Positions 33,270 through 44,477 of a DNA stretch of 64,000 bases are shown piece after piece (within the stretch, counting starts at the first letter, position 1; every line of letters starts with the position of its first letter). Position numbers and translations under genes: made by a program. The notes beneath the pieces were generated by a model, which searched no databases, was not told the DNA's origin, and saw only the letters and a list, made by a program, of their open reading frames with translations. The stretch is taken from assembly GCA_963921195.1 (NCBI GenBank), contig OY992538.1, positions 8,146,330 through 8,210,329 of the forward strand, given 5' to 3'. The stretch is from Pegoplata infirma (Eukaryota; Arthropoda; Insecta; Diptera; Anthomyiidae).

Positions 33270-33450
33270 AACCAATGGTTTCGAAACCAATTATAATTGG
33301 TGTTTTTCAACAATTGGTGCATTTCATTACCATTAGTAATTATTTTTTTAATTAAAAAAATTTAATTACCATTAAATGGTAATGAAAATTTTTTCATTAC
33401 CATTGATATCAACCAATGGTAATTAAATTTCAATGGTAATGAAAAATTCC
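33270..33450. repeat. ATTACCATTGGTAAT-rich repeat, right part
   Basis: Dense AATGGTAATGAAAA/ATTACCATT words, matching 29930-30125 in type. Confidence 0.5.
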
Positions 33451-33789
33451 CATCTATGATGCAGACTCGATAAAGCATTTAGTTACCTGTTATTTAAAAC
33501 CAAAAAAAAATCCACCGATTTGGTTCGGAGATATTTTTATTTTTAGTCAAATCACTATTTTAAAAAGTTGAAAATTTGAAAAGTTAGCAATATCTCGAAA
33601 CTGGATTTCATTTTTAGATTCAGCGCCAGATTTACTCCGAAAAAATGCAATATATCGTGTATTAAAATCTCTAAAAACTAACTGTAAGAGTTTTGAAACG
33701 AGTTTTAAAACAGTTGTCTTAAATTTTAATTATGAAACATATCTAACCTGATTTTCAGAAGTGGTGCTAAAAAATGGATCTTGAGTTAA

Positions 33790-33830
33790 AAAAAACTTCC
33801 CCCCCAAACTCAAGGGCTGGATCCGCCCCT
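33790..33830. mobile_element. Solo hAT-like terminus (GGCTGGATCCGCCCCTA)
   Basis: CTCAAGGGCTGGATCCGCCC is the inverse of the 9543 element's left end. No partner end was found nearby. Confidence 0.45.
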
Positions 33831-33939
33831 AATTATACAAAACCTTTAGATTTCCATTTGTTTTTGTGAATTTCGGTAAATAGGTATTTCTCTTTGTATT
33901 TTTTTAAAATTAGAAATATAATCCGTTTTAATCATCGTA

Positions 33940-34936
33940 CACTCAAAAAAAAAGTGAACTAAAATCTGGAAAAATTAACTTAATTTTAAGAAAAAGAGGG
34001 AATGATTTGGCTCCCTAGATTTTTTTTCTTGGTTTTAGTTCACAATTTTCCCAAAAATAAGGAAAACAAAGTTAATTAATTTTAGGCCAATTTTAACAAG
34101 AAAATGGGAAAAATTATATTACACTTTAGTTCATTCACATTTTAAGACTGGATTGGGTCTAGACCCTGGACCCATGGGTTCCGACCCCATGGGTCCAGCC
34201 CCTTAGTAACTCAAGACCCCGGTCCTTTAAGGGTCCCCATAGATTTTGACCCAAAATTTGTGTCCGTTTCGCTCTAACTTGCTTAGTTTTTGAGATACGG
34301 TAATAAGGGGTCTGATAGGGTCTTGAGGATCTTAAAAACTGGATATCTCAAAAACTATTAATCGGAGGGCTTTCGGGTATTTTGCGGAAGTGTTCTACGA
34401 GTCAAGAGCTACAAATATGCCGTTGAACTTTTACTCGTGCTGGCAGTATTTACCGAGATATGTGCATTATAAAATCTCGGAAATTTCAAATTTTACATCT
34501 AAATTTAGGGTCTTGAGACCCCGACAGACCCCGTTTCGAGATATCGCCATTTTGAATTTTTAACTGCATATATTCTAAGAAGTTATTAACTAAATTCTCA
34601 GAAGTTATTTACTAAATTCTAAGAAATACACTTCCTCAATTCAAAGAAGAGAAATACGATGATGTTTGTTTTAGTAAATTTTTACTAAACGTGAACTAAA
34701 TTGTATTAAAAATATGTCTTAAAAATAAAGATACGTTTCTTAGATTTGTCGAAAATTTCTTTGGCAGTAAAAATTTGTTCCTAATATTTAAAAATTTTAT
34801 TAAAATAAAACTTTTTTCTTCATAGTTAAGAAAATTTCTCATTTTTTAGTTAAATTTTACTAAATTTTAGGAAAATTCATGTTAAATTTTTAAAGACATT
34901 TTTTCCTTAATTTTAGTTATGTCTTTTTTTTTAGTG
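33940..34936. mobile_element. CACTCAAAAAAAAAGTGAAC-ended MITE with GC-richer core
   Basis: TA-flanked (33938-33939, 34937-34938); ends CACTCAAAAAAAAAGTGAAC and the inverse of CACTAAAAAAAAAGACATAA. The core at 34141-34560 is GC-richer with GACCCCATGGGTCC-type palindromes and no long frame. It may be captured or a separate repeat. Confidence 0.65.
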
Positions 34937-35240
34937 TACGAGAATATTTTTTACTCAAACGTTCTTGTAACCAGTAAATATATTACACAAACTGTATTTC
35001 ATGTAGAGTAAATGAATAAATAAGTGGAGATAGAAATTTATCTTACCAAAGCAAATCTGTGTAGGTTACATTTACATTAATATGTAACACGTGCCCACCC
35101 TTAATGATATTATACAGAAAAGGCTAAATCGTTTTTATAACATACAAACTATAAACCCTAAAACTGTGGTCAATACATGGGTAAACAATACATAGTGCTA
35201 ACATGAAGTTTTTAATTGAAGTATAAAAATAGAAATAAAA

Positions 35241-35300
35241 ACAAGTAGAAAAGTTAAATTCAAATTGGCCGAAACCACGAATGGCCTTCATAATGCCCAA
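35241..35300 (-). mobile_element. mini-me 3'-end fragment
   Basis: AAACAAGTAGAAAAGTTAAA followed by TTCAAATTGGCCGAAACC, a decayed version of the 3' hairpin seen at 44480 and 55165. Confidence 0.5.
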
Positions 35301-35565
35301 AAATTTTGAATTCATATGAATTTAAGTTAAAAAATACTTTTTAGTGATTTTTATTTTCTTAAAGCAAAAAAAACAAGAAACCCGATATCGCTACGGACGG
35401 ACATCGAAAGGCGTTATGTCTTAAAAAGGTCTGATTTGGCTACAATCAAATTTTAATGAAAGTTTGCCTTAAGCTCAATGTAAAACAGTTTCGAGATTTC
35501 TTTAAAAAAATGTTTGGAAATTTTTTGACAAATTTCAAATGCTTGGCCGATTTCAGATTTTTTTT

Positions 35566-35813
35566 ATACCCTCCACTCTAGTGGTAGAGGGTATATATAA
35601 GTTTGTCATTGCATTTGTAACACCTCGAAAAATTGGTCTAAGATCCCATAAAGTATATACATTAATGATCCTCGTTCGATTCTAAGACGATCTAGCGATG
35701 TCCGTCCGTCCGTCCGTATGTCTGTCTGTCTGTTGAAAACACGCTAACTTTTGAGAGACTTTGCGGAGGCTCCTGAAGTTTGGCATATATGTTGGGCATT
35801 TACCTGGTCAGGT
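35566..35813 (+). mobile_element. mini-me 5' part
   Basis: TATACCCTCCACTCTAGTGG then AGAGGGTATATATAAG, the AAAGTATATACATTAATGAT spacer and (GTCC)n/(GTCT)n at 35699-35732. It stops at CCTGGTCAGGT, after which LINE sequence starts. Confidence 0.75.
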
Positions 35814-36000
35814 GTGCTCTAAACAATCGTCGGCATTGTTACCAGGACATAAAAGTGATGACGGAAACAAAAAAGCTGATAAACTTGCACGGCTGGGTCA
35901 GGAACTTTTGTTCATATTAAACAAGGAACATGTGCTATAGCTAAGGACCAGCCGGTCTACGAAAGGAGTTCAAAATTTTTTACCTAACACCAGTAAAACC
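35814..36000 (+). pseudogene. LINE RNase H fragment
   Basis: One frame encodes LPGHKSDDGNKKADKLARLG, recognisable as the VPGH..GNEKADELA block of a LINE RNase H, ending soon after in a stop. It resembles LINE C (VPGHRGVYGNEKADELAKLG, followed in both by a TTTTGTTCATATT phrase). Neither neighbouring domain is present. Confidence 0.65.
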
Positions 36001-36960
36001 TAATAACATTAATGGGATTACAGTATACAATTTGCCATAAACAACACTTCAGTCCGCCTTTACAAATTTTTAACAATGAGTTGTGAATTAAACTTTAGCT
36101 GTCGTGTTAAGAACTGCCTATCTGCTGTCAAATGTATAATGAATTTTGCGTTAGTGGCGTCCTCTAGGTGTCACATAACTTAATTGTCTAACTGACTTTG
36201 AAAAATGTAAAGTTTTTTAAGCCAAAAAACACCAGTAATCTTAACAAGATCTCAAATAATATTACGTACTCTTATCTATCAACATCAACTACAATTATCT
36301 TTTTTTTCCCCTAATAAAAAAATAACAAAATCAACCCACAGCGTGTTTAAATCTCATAGATCGCCACAACAGTAAGAAGAACTTTACAACAGATACAACA
36401 ATAATAAAAAAACTTAAATCCAAAATCCACTTTAAAATCAACCAACTATAAAATATAAATGTAGACGTTTGTCTTAACATTGCCAACATGAACTCGCCTC
36501 CTCAATGCAAAGACGGACGGACGCAGTCTTCAAAATGCATAAGAGGCGCACATTTGACGACCACCTAGACAGCAAACACCATTCCACCACTATACCATAC
36601 CAGTCCCCAAAAACTACTATACACGTAAATAAAAACGAATGCGGCATGCACCCAGGCCACCGCAGCAGCAGCAGTTACAGCCACAGCACAAAAAGAAATC
36701 ACAACCAGTTTAACGGGCAAACATATAAAAATTAAAAGAAAAACAACTCCGCACCAGAGTTGTACTCATACCACGACCCAAAGAAAATCAACTTTGAAAA
36801 CTGCAAGTATTTCATGAATGCAGCCCACTAGAAAGAATTAACAACGAACGAAATAAAACTAAGAAAACAGCGAACTAAAAGCAATTCACCTACATACAAA
36901 TGTAAAAATTATTTACACACTATGGTAAGGAAGAGTGCAACATTTGTCGCTTTTTCTTAA
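36001..36960. other. Unique-looking stretch with a 76-codon frame
   Basis: Less AT-rich than its surroundings and free of recognised repeat ends. The frame 36505-36735 (Lys, His and Ser rich, with a SSSSYSHS run) has no domain I know and no supporting splice context. Probably host intergenic or intronic DNA. Confidence 0.35.
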
Positions 36961-36996
36961 AATCGTGCTTTGAAATATAGACTGCTAAATAGACTG

Positions 36997-37190
36997 TAGT
37001 AGTAAACAACTAGAAAAGTTAAATTCGACTTGGCCGAATCCATGAATACTAGGATTGCCAAACGGGATCGGTTTTTTAAAATCCCGGGATTCGGTATTTG
37101 AAAATCGAAATCCCGGGATTCCGGTATTTTCGGGATCACGGGATTTTTCGGGAATCCGGGATTTTTCGGGATCCGGGATTCTTTGAATAT
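36997..37190. repeat. mini-me 3' end fragment followed by CCCGGGATT array
   Basis: AAACAACTAGAAAAGTTAAA with a GGCCGAATCC decayed hairpin, then GGATTGCCAAACGGGATC and eight or so ATCCCGGGATT / TTCGGGATCC words. The array resembles 1270-1345. Confidence 0.5.
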
Positions 37191-37629
37191 CATAAAAGTA
37201 AAAAAAATTTGACTCTTTAATTTAAATTTTATTGTGAATGATGCAAATAATTTTAAAATTAATTTAAAGACAAAGTAAAATTATGCATATGAAAAATATT
37301 AAAAGTAGAAAAGTAATAATATAACACATTAGACTGGCTTTTTTTTGTATCGAAAAATTTATTCTTCAGATTTTAAACGTCCGGGCAAATTTTTATTTTT
37401 CTAGGCCTAAAACGTATGTATGTGGTAAAAATTCAAGGCGAATCGGATTATATTTATCCGTGGCGCCCATCGATCAAAGTTTTAGTTTTTTATAAAACTT
37501 TTACCAAAATCGCTAAACTTTTATCGAAGGGCGACATGGGTGCAGTGAAGAAAAAATGTCACAAATGTATCAGTATATTATTTTGTTTCTTTCAAAAGCA
37601 CAAAGTAAGCAGCAAATTCGTGGCCGGCT

Positions 37630-37962
37630 ACACTCAAAAAAAAAAAAATTGTAAAACGCCTGGTAAAATGCCTTGTAATCCCGTTCTACCAATATTTAAA
37701 AACTGTCATTGCTTTAAAAAAAAAAAAAACTTGTAATTTTACAAATTTATTTTCGTAATTGTATTCAACCATTTTGAAAGGTTATTTTACAAAAAAAACT
37801 GTAATTTTACAACAAAGTTTTTATTACGAGGATTCTAGTTGATTTACGAAACAACTGTTATTTTACAAAAATAATGTTATACGAGGATTTATGTTGTTTA
37901 ACAAAAAAAAAAAAAAAAAACAATTTTTTTTGTAAATTTTCTATTTTTTTTAATTTTCCAAG
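37630..37962. mobile_element. Diverged MITE family 3, left part
   Basis: Begins CACTCAAAAAAAAAAAAATT after a TA and uses the same words as other family 3 copies (GTAAAATGCC, GTAATCCCGTT, ACCAATATTT). Interrupted at TCCC by the 37967 foldback; similar TTTACCATTTTTT words resume at 39738-40440. Confidence 0.5.
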
Positions 37963-37966
37963 TCCC

Positions 37967-39733
37967 CACGGTGAGCCTCAGCGATGTTCAGGTTGAACTT
38001 TAGTGTCGACGAAAAGTGTAAGTGCAGTTCGATTTCTACATGAATAAATGTCACAAAACTGTTAACAGCGAAATCATAGCTGATCGCATTCGCGAGATAT
38101 CGCGAAATTAGTGTTTTTGTATTTTCTAAAATTTTGACAATGAAGTTTTTTAAATATCTTCAAAAACTGGGTATGCAGTTTTAATTGTATTTATTTACAT
38201 GTCACAACACAGTTAACAGCGAAATCATATCTTCTCAATTTCGCGAGAAATCGCGAAATTACTTTTTTGCTGTTTTTATTTTTGTTTTTATCTTTATATA
38301 TGATTTTTTAAAATTTCATAAAAACATGGTATGCAGTTTTACTTGTGGTTGATCAAAGGTCACACAGCTGTTGACATCAAAATTTTAGGTGCTAAATTTC
38401 GCGAGATATCGCGTAATTATATATATATTTTTTTTATTTTTTATTATATTTTAAACCCAGTTCTTTAGAAATGATAAAAAAAAGTGGTAAGCAGTTTGAT
38501 TTGAACATGCTGGAAGAAATTAAAACTGCCCCCAAAAAAATTATAGCTCCTCACTTTCGCGAGAAATAGCGAAAAACAGCTTTTTGGGGGTATTTCTTGT
38601 TTTGATTAATAAAAGAAGTTTCTTTAACATTGTTGAAAAACACGAAATGCAGTTTGACTTGCTATTGATCAAATGCCATAAGGCTGTTAACATTTAAATT
38701 CTAGCTGCTTAATTCTTCGAGATATATGCAAAAAACTCGCTTATCTACTATTTATTCATTAATTTGTGTTATTTGTGGTCTGTAAAAACATATACTTCAA
38801 TTAACGACAAAAATGTGGTATGCAGTTTGAATTCGAGGTTATTAGAGGTGACAAAACTGCAAGCATAAAAATTATAGAGGATAAATTTCCCGAGAAATCG
38901 CAAAATTACTGTACGAGCTTTTATAATAAATTACTTTTTTTTCTTTGGTATCAAAAAAAAAAAAAAAAAATTTAAGTAACGACAAGTATATGGTATGCAG
39001 TTTAAATTGCCCGTAACTGAAGGTGGTAAAACTGCTGAAAATCGAAAAATCGCGAAAAATTTTTAAATTTTTTTTTCATTTATTTTGTATTGTAATATTA
39101 TTATTCACTCTCTTTTTCTTCAAATAATTCATAACCATTTATTAACTGTCATATTATTTTGAATTATAAGAAATAATTTTTTGGTATTAAATGTGAAAAC
39201 GAGTTACTAGTTTACAAACAAATTAAAAATTCACCGAATTTTCTGAGATGGGATACAAATGTAGCCACCAAGAAAACAGGAAGAAGGTTCCGCGATATCT
39301 TGCGACAGTGTACACCTACAACTTTGATGTCAACACCCTTATGACCTTCGATCACGTACACATTAAAGTGCATATCAGCTTTCCACAACATTTGAAAAAA
39401 GCCTAGAAAAAGTTGAAAAACAAAAATTGACAAAAAAGTTATTTCGCGATTTCTCGCGAACTAAAGAAGATAGGATTTCGATGTTTACTGTTTTGTGACC
39501 TTAAAATAAGTACAATGAAAACTGTATACTCAGTTTTTGAAAATATTTAAAAAACTTCAATATCAAAATTTTTTAAAATATAAAATCACTAATTTCGCGA
39601 TATCTCGCGAATGCGATCAGCTACGATTTCGCTGAAAACAGTTTTGTGACAACTAATCATGTAGAAATCGAACTGCATTTACACTTTTCGTCGACACTAA
39701 AGTTCAACCTGAACATCGCTGAGGCTCACCGTG
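37967..39733. mobile_element. 1.77-kb foldback with CACGGTGAGCC ends and TCGCGA arrays
   Basis: Ends CACGGTGAGCCTCAGCGATG and its exact inverse, flanked by TCCC on both sides (37963-37966, 39734-39737). The inverted arms include TTCAGGTTGAACTTTAGTGT and TAAGTGCAGTTCGATTTC. The left and central part consists of about seven diverged units of 150-175 bp, each with GCAGTTT, AAAACTGTTAACA and a TCGCGAGATATCGCGA-like word; the right arm carries inverted units. It has no coding frame. CAC-starting ends with a 4-bp duplication resemble Chapaev (CMC), as an inference. Confidence 0.82.
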
Positions 39734-39737
39734 TCCC

Positions 39738-40440
39738 GGACAAAAAATTTTTTTTTATTGGAAAAAAAAAAAATAAAACATAAAAATTAAACTTTAAAGA
39801 TTGATAAATTTACATTTTTTTGTTATATTTACTCAAAAATTTGTAATTTTTTTCATTTATTTTTTTTTTCGATATTTACAAAATAAATTCAAATTAACAA
39901 TATCATTTTGTTAATTGGCAACTTTTTTTCGAGGTTTACCACTTATTTTTGTAAGTTTACATTTTTTTAAGTAGTTTTTGTGGATAAAAAACTATCACTA
40001 CCGAAAGTTGGTAAATTTTAATTTTTTTTTTTTGTAAATTTACAATTTTTGTTTGTAAATTTACCATTTTTTTTAATATATTTAACACATTTCTTGTAAA
40101 TTTACCAATTTTTTTATATTTTTTGTGGCTTTAAAATTATCACTAGCAAAAATTGGTGATATTTAAATTTTTTTTAATTTACAATTTTGGTTTTAATTTA
40201 CTATTTTTTTTTTTATAAATTTACCATTTTAGTTTGTAAATTTACCATTTTTTAAACATATTTACCATTTTTTCTTGTTAGTTTACCATTTTTTTTTTAT
40301 TTTTTCCGGTTTTAAAACAATATTTTTACCAATAAAATTGGTTATTTTACCAATTTTTGGCGCATTCAAAATTACAAGGAAATCATTGTAATTTTACGCG
40401 AATTTTAACTACCTCCTATATTACGAGAATAGTCTCGTAA
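39738..40440. repeat. TTTACCATTTTTT/TTGTAAATTTAC-rich DNA
   Basis: Repetition of GTAAATTTACCATTTTT-type words, with ACCTCCTATATTACGAGAAT near the right, as in MITE family 3. Probably the right part of the copy interrupted at 37963. Confidence 0.5.
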
Positions 40441-40444
40441 AATA

Positions 40445-40525
40445 GAAATAAATAGAAAAATGTCCCAGAATCTAAAATTATTTGCTATATAAAAACTGTC
40501 TCAGAATAAGATACCTTTTCTATAT
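40445..40525. repeat. 36-bp satellite fragment
   Basis: Units of the type TCTCAGAATCTGAGAC..TTTTTCTATAGAAAAAATG. Other stretches are 41200-41305, 41530-41815, 42530-42960, 45500-45660 and 46935-47235 (inverse orientation), with weaker traces at 48700-48955. Confidence 0.65.
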
Positions 40526-41191
40526 GGGGGTTTTCGTATCAACTGACACAACTTTTGGAACTGATGTCTTCCGATCGGGATGACATCGGCCCCACCCTAC
40601 CGCACTTATTTTTTGGCTCGTGCTTTCTTTTTCGAACCTATAAAAATTAGAGGGTATCGCGGATCGAAAACTGGTTAGTTATCCCACGCCAAATAGTGCA
40701 AATTGAAAAACCGTTTTTTGTGTTCCAAAGTTAAAAAAAAATTTTCATAGATATCCCACTCGCATCCCACTAAGCGACCTCATAGCTCTTAAAGGAAATC
40801 ACCTGAGCTTTCATTTGTATCAAAAAAAAAACAGGGCCCAATTTGAGGAAAAAGCCAAAAAAGTTTTGGATTTTTTTTCTTAAAAATTTTTTCATTTTAA
40901 AAATTTTTTTATTTTTTTTATAATTTTTTTTCGAAAGACTGAAGAAATAGCTATCTAAGCTCTTTGGTACACATTTTGCTATAAACAATAGGTAAGAAGT
41001 TACATGGATGACTTTCAACACCTCTTTGGCCAAAATGTCAAATTTCGATCCCCTCAAACTCAGAGAGTTCTTGACCGATATTGAAAAATTGTGTCTGAAC
41101 TACTATCCAATAGGACTAACCTTGGTGCAAATTTCATCCCGATCGGAAGACATCGGTTTCAAAAGTTGTGTCAGTTGACACGAAAACCCCC
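40526..41191. mobile_element. GGGGGTTTTCGT-ended inverted-repeat element
   Basis: The left GGGGGTTTTCGTATCAACTG continues CTTTTGG..GATGTCTTCCGATCGGGA and is inverted at the right (TTGTGTCAGTTGACACGAAA). It sits inside the 36-bp satellite. Its interior at 40598-40700 resembles the terminus of the long-TIR transposon at 61290-61366. No credible gene; the 95-codon minus frame is low-complexity. Confidence 0.65.
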
Positions 41192-41199
41192 ATACATGT

Positions 41200-41305
41200 C
41201 TCAAAATCTGCAATCTAAAACATTTTTTATTAAAAAAAAAATTTCAAAAGCAGAAACTTTTTTATAGAAAAAATTTCTCAGAATCTTTTTGTAACCTAAA
41301 ACATC
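41200..41305. repeat. 36-bp satellite fragment
   Basis: AATGTCTCAGAATCTGAGAC-type units, diverged. Confidence 0.5.
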
Positions 41306-41306
41306 C

Positions 41307-41528
41307 CTAGTAAAAATGATTTTGTATATATTCATGTATAAATTGATACAAATGTATCATATTTATCTGCGGTTATATCAAATTTTATATAATTTGATAG
41401 GAAATTTGGTCTTATCTGATTGATTTTTTATATAATTAAATATAATGAGATCTAAATATGTATAACATTATATACTTGTATCAATTTATACATGGCTATA
41501 TACGAAATCATTTTTACTAGGGATGTTA
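41307..41528. mobile_element. Short MITE with 23-bp perfect inverted ends
   Basis: AACATCCCTAGTAAAAATGA at the left is exactly inverted at the right (TCATTTTTACTAGGGATGTT). The interior has TATAAATTGATACAA/TTGTATCAATTTATA as an inner inverted pair. 222 bp, non-coding, inserted in the 36-bp satellite. Confidence 0.75.
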
Positions 41529-41529
41529 T

Positions 41530-41815
41530 TAAAAAAAATTTCAAGAGCAGAGACTTTTTTATAGAAACAAATTTCTCAGTATCTCAGAATTTTTTTCTAA
41601 AAAAAATGTTTCAGAATCTGAGACTTTTTTTGCAGGAAAAATGGTTTAGAATCTGAGACTTTTTCTATAGGAAAAATGTCTCAAAATCTACAACGTTCTC
41701 TATAAAAAAAATGCTTTAGAATCTGAGACTTTTCTATTGGAAAGATTTCTTAGAAACTTAGACTTTTTCCATATAAAGAATGTATCAGAATTTAGGACTT
41801 TTCTAAGAGAAAACA
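41530..41815. repeat. 36-bp satellite array
   Basis: About eight units of TCTGAGACTTTTTCTATAGG followed by AAAAATGTCTCAGAA. Confidence 0.7.
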
Positions 41816-41819
41816 AGTC

Positions 41820-42527
41820 AGAAAGTAATAGTCGGTCAAGACCGGCCATATGATACCCTACACAAGTGTTTTCCGGAATATGGGTCCCAAGTCCAAAAAT
41901 GGACCGATTGGATCTGTCTTTTGTTAGATCTTTATTTAGTGTAGAAAACACACACAGATAAAATTTTTGGTTTATTTTTTTGTAAATAGACCGATTTAAC
42001 TGATTATCGGTCGAAATTTTATAAAGGGGACTAAGTCAAAAAATGGTCCAATTATATTCCGATTTAATGAGATTATTAAAGTGCACGTTTAACACCTAAA
42101 AATAAAATTTTTATCAAATATTTCCATTTTTATGAATTTTGAGGGAATTATGTGAATATCAAGCAAAATTTGATTACCTGCTGAATTTCAAAGCGATATC
42201 TATTATAATACGGTTATTACAGTAATTTAAGCCGAATCCAAAGGGGGCGTTTGTATGGGGGCTAGGTCTCAACATGGACCGATTTGCTTCAATTTCAATA
42301 GGCTTTGCCCTTGGGCCAAAAGATGATAAAGTTTCAAATTTCAAGTCATTGACTGAAAATTTCGACCTGTATCGTGCTTAAACCGCTAGATGGACAGACG
42401 GACGGACGGACATCGCTAAATCGACTCAAAAAGTAATTCTGAGTCGATCGATATACTTGAAGGTAGGTCTAGGACCAATATTTAGGCTAGTTACAAACAT
42501 CAGCACAAACTCATTATACCCTGTACC
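41820..42527 (-). mobile_element. mini-me-like element, TACCCTACAC subfamily
   Basis: 3' hairpin CGGTCAAGACCG and TACCCTACACAAGTG at the left; (GGAC)n at 42390-42410 and ACTCATTATACCCTGTACCA at the right. Same architecture as the copy at 50280-51106 but a different subfamily from the TACCCTCC copies. Inserted in the 36-bp satellite. Confidence 0.7.
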
Positions 42528-42529
42528 AC

Positions 42530-42960
42530 AGAATCTAAAAATTTTTTATAGGAATAATGTCTCTGAATCTGAAAATTTTCCTCAAAATCTAGAAAATGTC
42601 TCAGAATCTGAAACTTTTTTATGAAAAATGTCTCAGAATGTGAGACTTTTTCTGTAGAAAAAATGTCAGAGAACCTGAGACTTTTTCTATAAGAATCTGA
42701 GACTTTCTATGGGAAAAAATGTCTCATAATCTGAGACTTTTGTAAAGGAAAAATGTTTAAGTATTTGAGACTATTTCTATAGAAAAAATGTAAAACTTTT
42801 TCTATAGTAAAATTACCCAAGACCCGAGGGGTTTTCGTTAGCAAAAATGTTTTAAAATCTAAGACTTTTTCTATGCAGTTTTTTTTTTGAAAAGGTCTCA
42901 GAATCTGAATCATTTTCTAAAGAAACTTTTTTCCGAGAAACTTTTCCAATTGATAATAGG
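42530..42960. repeat. 36-bp satellite array
   Basis: About ten diverged TCTGAGACTTTTTCTATAG units. The 68-codon frame here is a repeat translation. Confidence 0.65.
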
Positions 42961-43309
42961 ATATAGACTTTTTTTATGACTATTTCTATAACAAAAATGT
43001 CACTTAAACTGTCTTAACTGGAAACTGTGATATAATCTTAGACTTTTCTTTGAATGAAATTTTCTTTGTAAAAATGTATCAGCATCTGATAAAATTTACA
43101 CTTTAAAAAATATTTTAAATCTCTCAAAACATTTTATAATATAAAGTTTGTATTTTTTTTTTCAAATAAAACAATTTTTATTTTTTAATAAAAAGTAATC
43201 AGAATTTGAAAATAATTAAAAATAAAAACGTATTTTGTGTCGTGATATAAAAATTTCGCTGAAAACATTTTTTAGTTCTTAGATTACTTTTTTTTTTTAA
43301 ATAAATGCA

Positions 43310-43510
43310 TTTTGTATATTTAGGTTATGTAAGAACATTTTAGAGGTATCCTTATAATATCTTTAGTAACTTTACAACAGCTAAACCGATATCACCCAAA
43401 TGCAATAACAAATTTCTCAAAGCTTCGTTTATTATCTGTGTTAAAGAAACAGCTATCTCTGTGTCATATATTGACCGTGATCGCTACTTCAACAGACGGA
43501 CTTTGCAAAT
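43310..43510 (-). mobile_element. mini-me fragment
   Basis: ACCGATATCACCCAAATGCA with GACCGTGATCGCTACTTCAACAGACGGAC-type words matches the middle of the 55165-55801 copy in order and orientation. Confidence 0.5.
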
Positions 43511-44470
43511 TCACATAAAAACTGCTTAAGAATTAATTAATTAATTAAATCATGCTCTTTAAAGCTCAAACTACTTTAAGTGCACAGTGTTCACACAGTG
43601 AAAATAAATACGAACAAACAACATAGTGATGAATCAAGCCAGATATGCTTCTTTGTAAAAAAGTCAACCAAATCCAGAAAAATAAGCAAAGAAAAAAATC
43701 TACTACATGCTACACATTGGCACTTTTTTTTTTATTTTACTGCGATTGATTTATGCGACAATAACTTGTATCGGTAACATAACATCTCTTCGCCTTAACA
43801 TGAAAGGCACGAACATCAACTGAAATCAGTTGAAAAAAATTCCCTGGCCAGTCTTGTATTCTCCTTCATTCATTCCAAAATGCATACAATATGATTGCGA
43901 ATGCTGCTATGTATGTGTATGCGATACAACCGTCCAAGCGACGAGTTTGGCCAGGGCAGGAGTGTGGATGGCTAGATGGTTGTGCTGGTTGCTATTGGAA
44001 CAACTACTACAACTACTATGCGCGGAGTGGAATACATACCGTACCGTATGAGTGCCATAATATATGCATGGCTCGTTTGAGTTGGATTTGAGATATGACA
44101 GCATGATATTCCTTGAATTTTTGTGCAATGCAGTAGTTCTTCTTCTGGTTTTAAGTTGTTGCGTTTCGATATTTTTGTGTTGTTTTTTTATATTTTTTTA
44201 ATATGGCAATGTTTTATTTATGAAGGAAGGTATCATGGTAAATTGTTAAAGATCGATCGATATTGTTTTCTTTAAGATTTGTGTTTAAATCAATTTCAAA
44301 AGAGAAATAAAGTATTTTTTTTTAAGGAATATTTGTAATAGTGATAAAGCATTTGTTTTTAATTCTTTTGTTAATTAGAACTTAAAATTTTAATGCTGCA
44401 TGTAGTAGACCGGCCGGGAAACTACTCCCTTTTTGGTAAATTAGAAAAAAAAAATATTTTTAATTTAGAT
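43511..44470. other. Unique-looking stretch
   Basis: Contains a less AT-rich island (43850-44090) with overlapping 66-73 codon frames on both strands and no domain. No repeat ends are recognised. Possibly host intronic or intergenic DNA. Confidence 0.4.
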
Positions 44471-44477
44471 TGATATA

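Noticed and set aside
36505..36735. Host exon encoding a His/Ser-rich peptide
   Set aside because: No domain, no splice sites that extend it convincingly, and no second copy to test conservation; left as unannotated unique DNA.
40770..41057. 95-codon minus frame as transposase of the GGGGGTTTTCGT element
   Set aside because: The middle is a Lys/Phe translation of A/T runs and no catalytic motif is visible.
43830..44128. Overlapping 66-73 codon frames on both strands as a small gene
   Set aside because: Three overlapping frames with no domain, no conserved copy and no start or splice context; best explained by a locally less AT-rich stretch.
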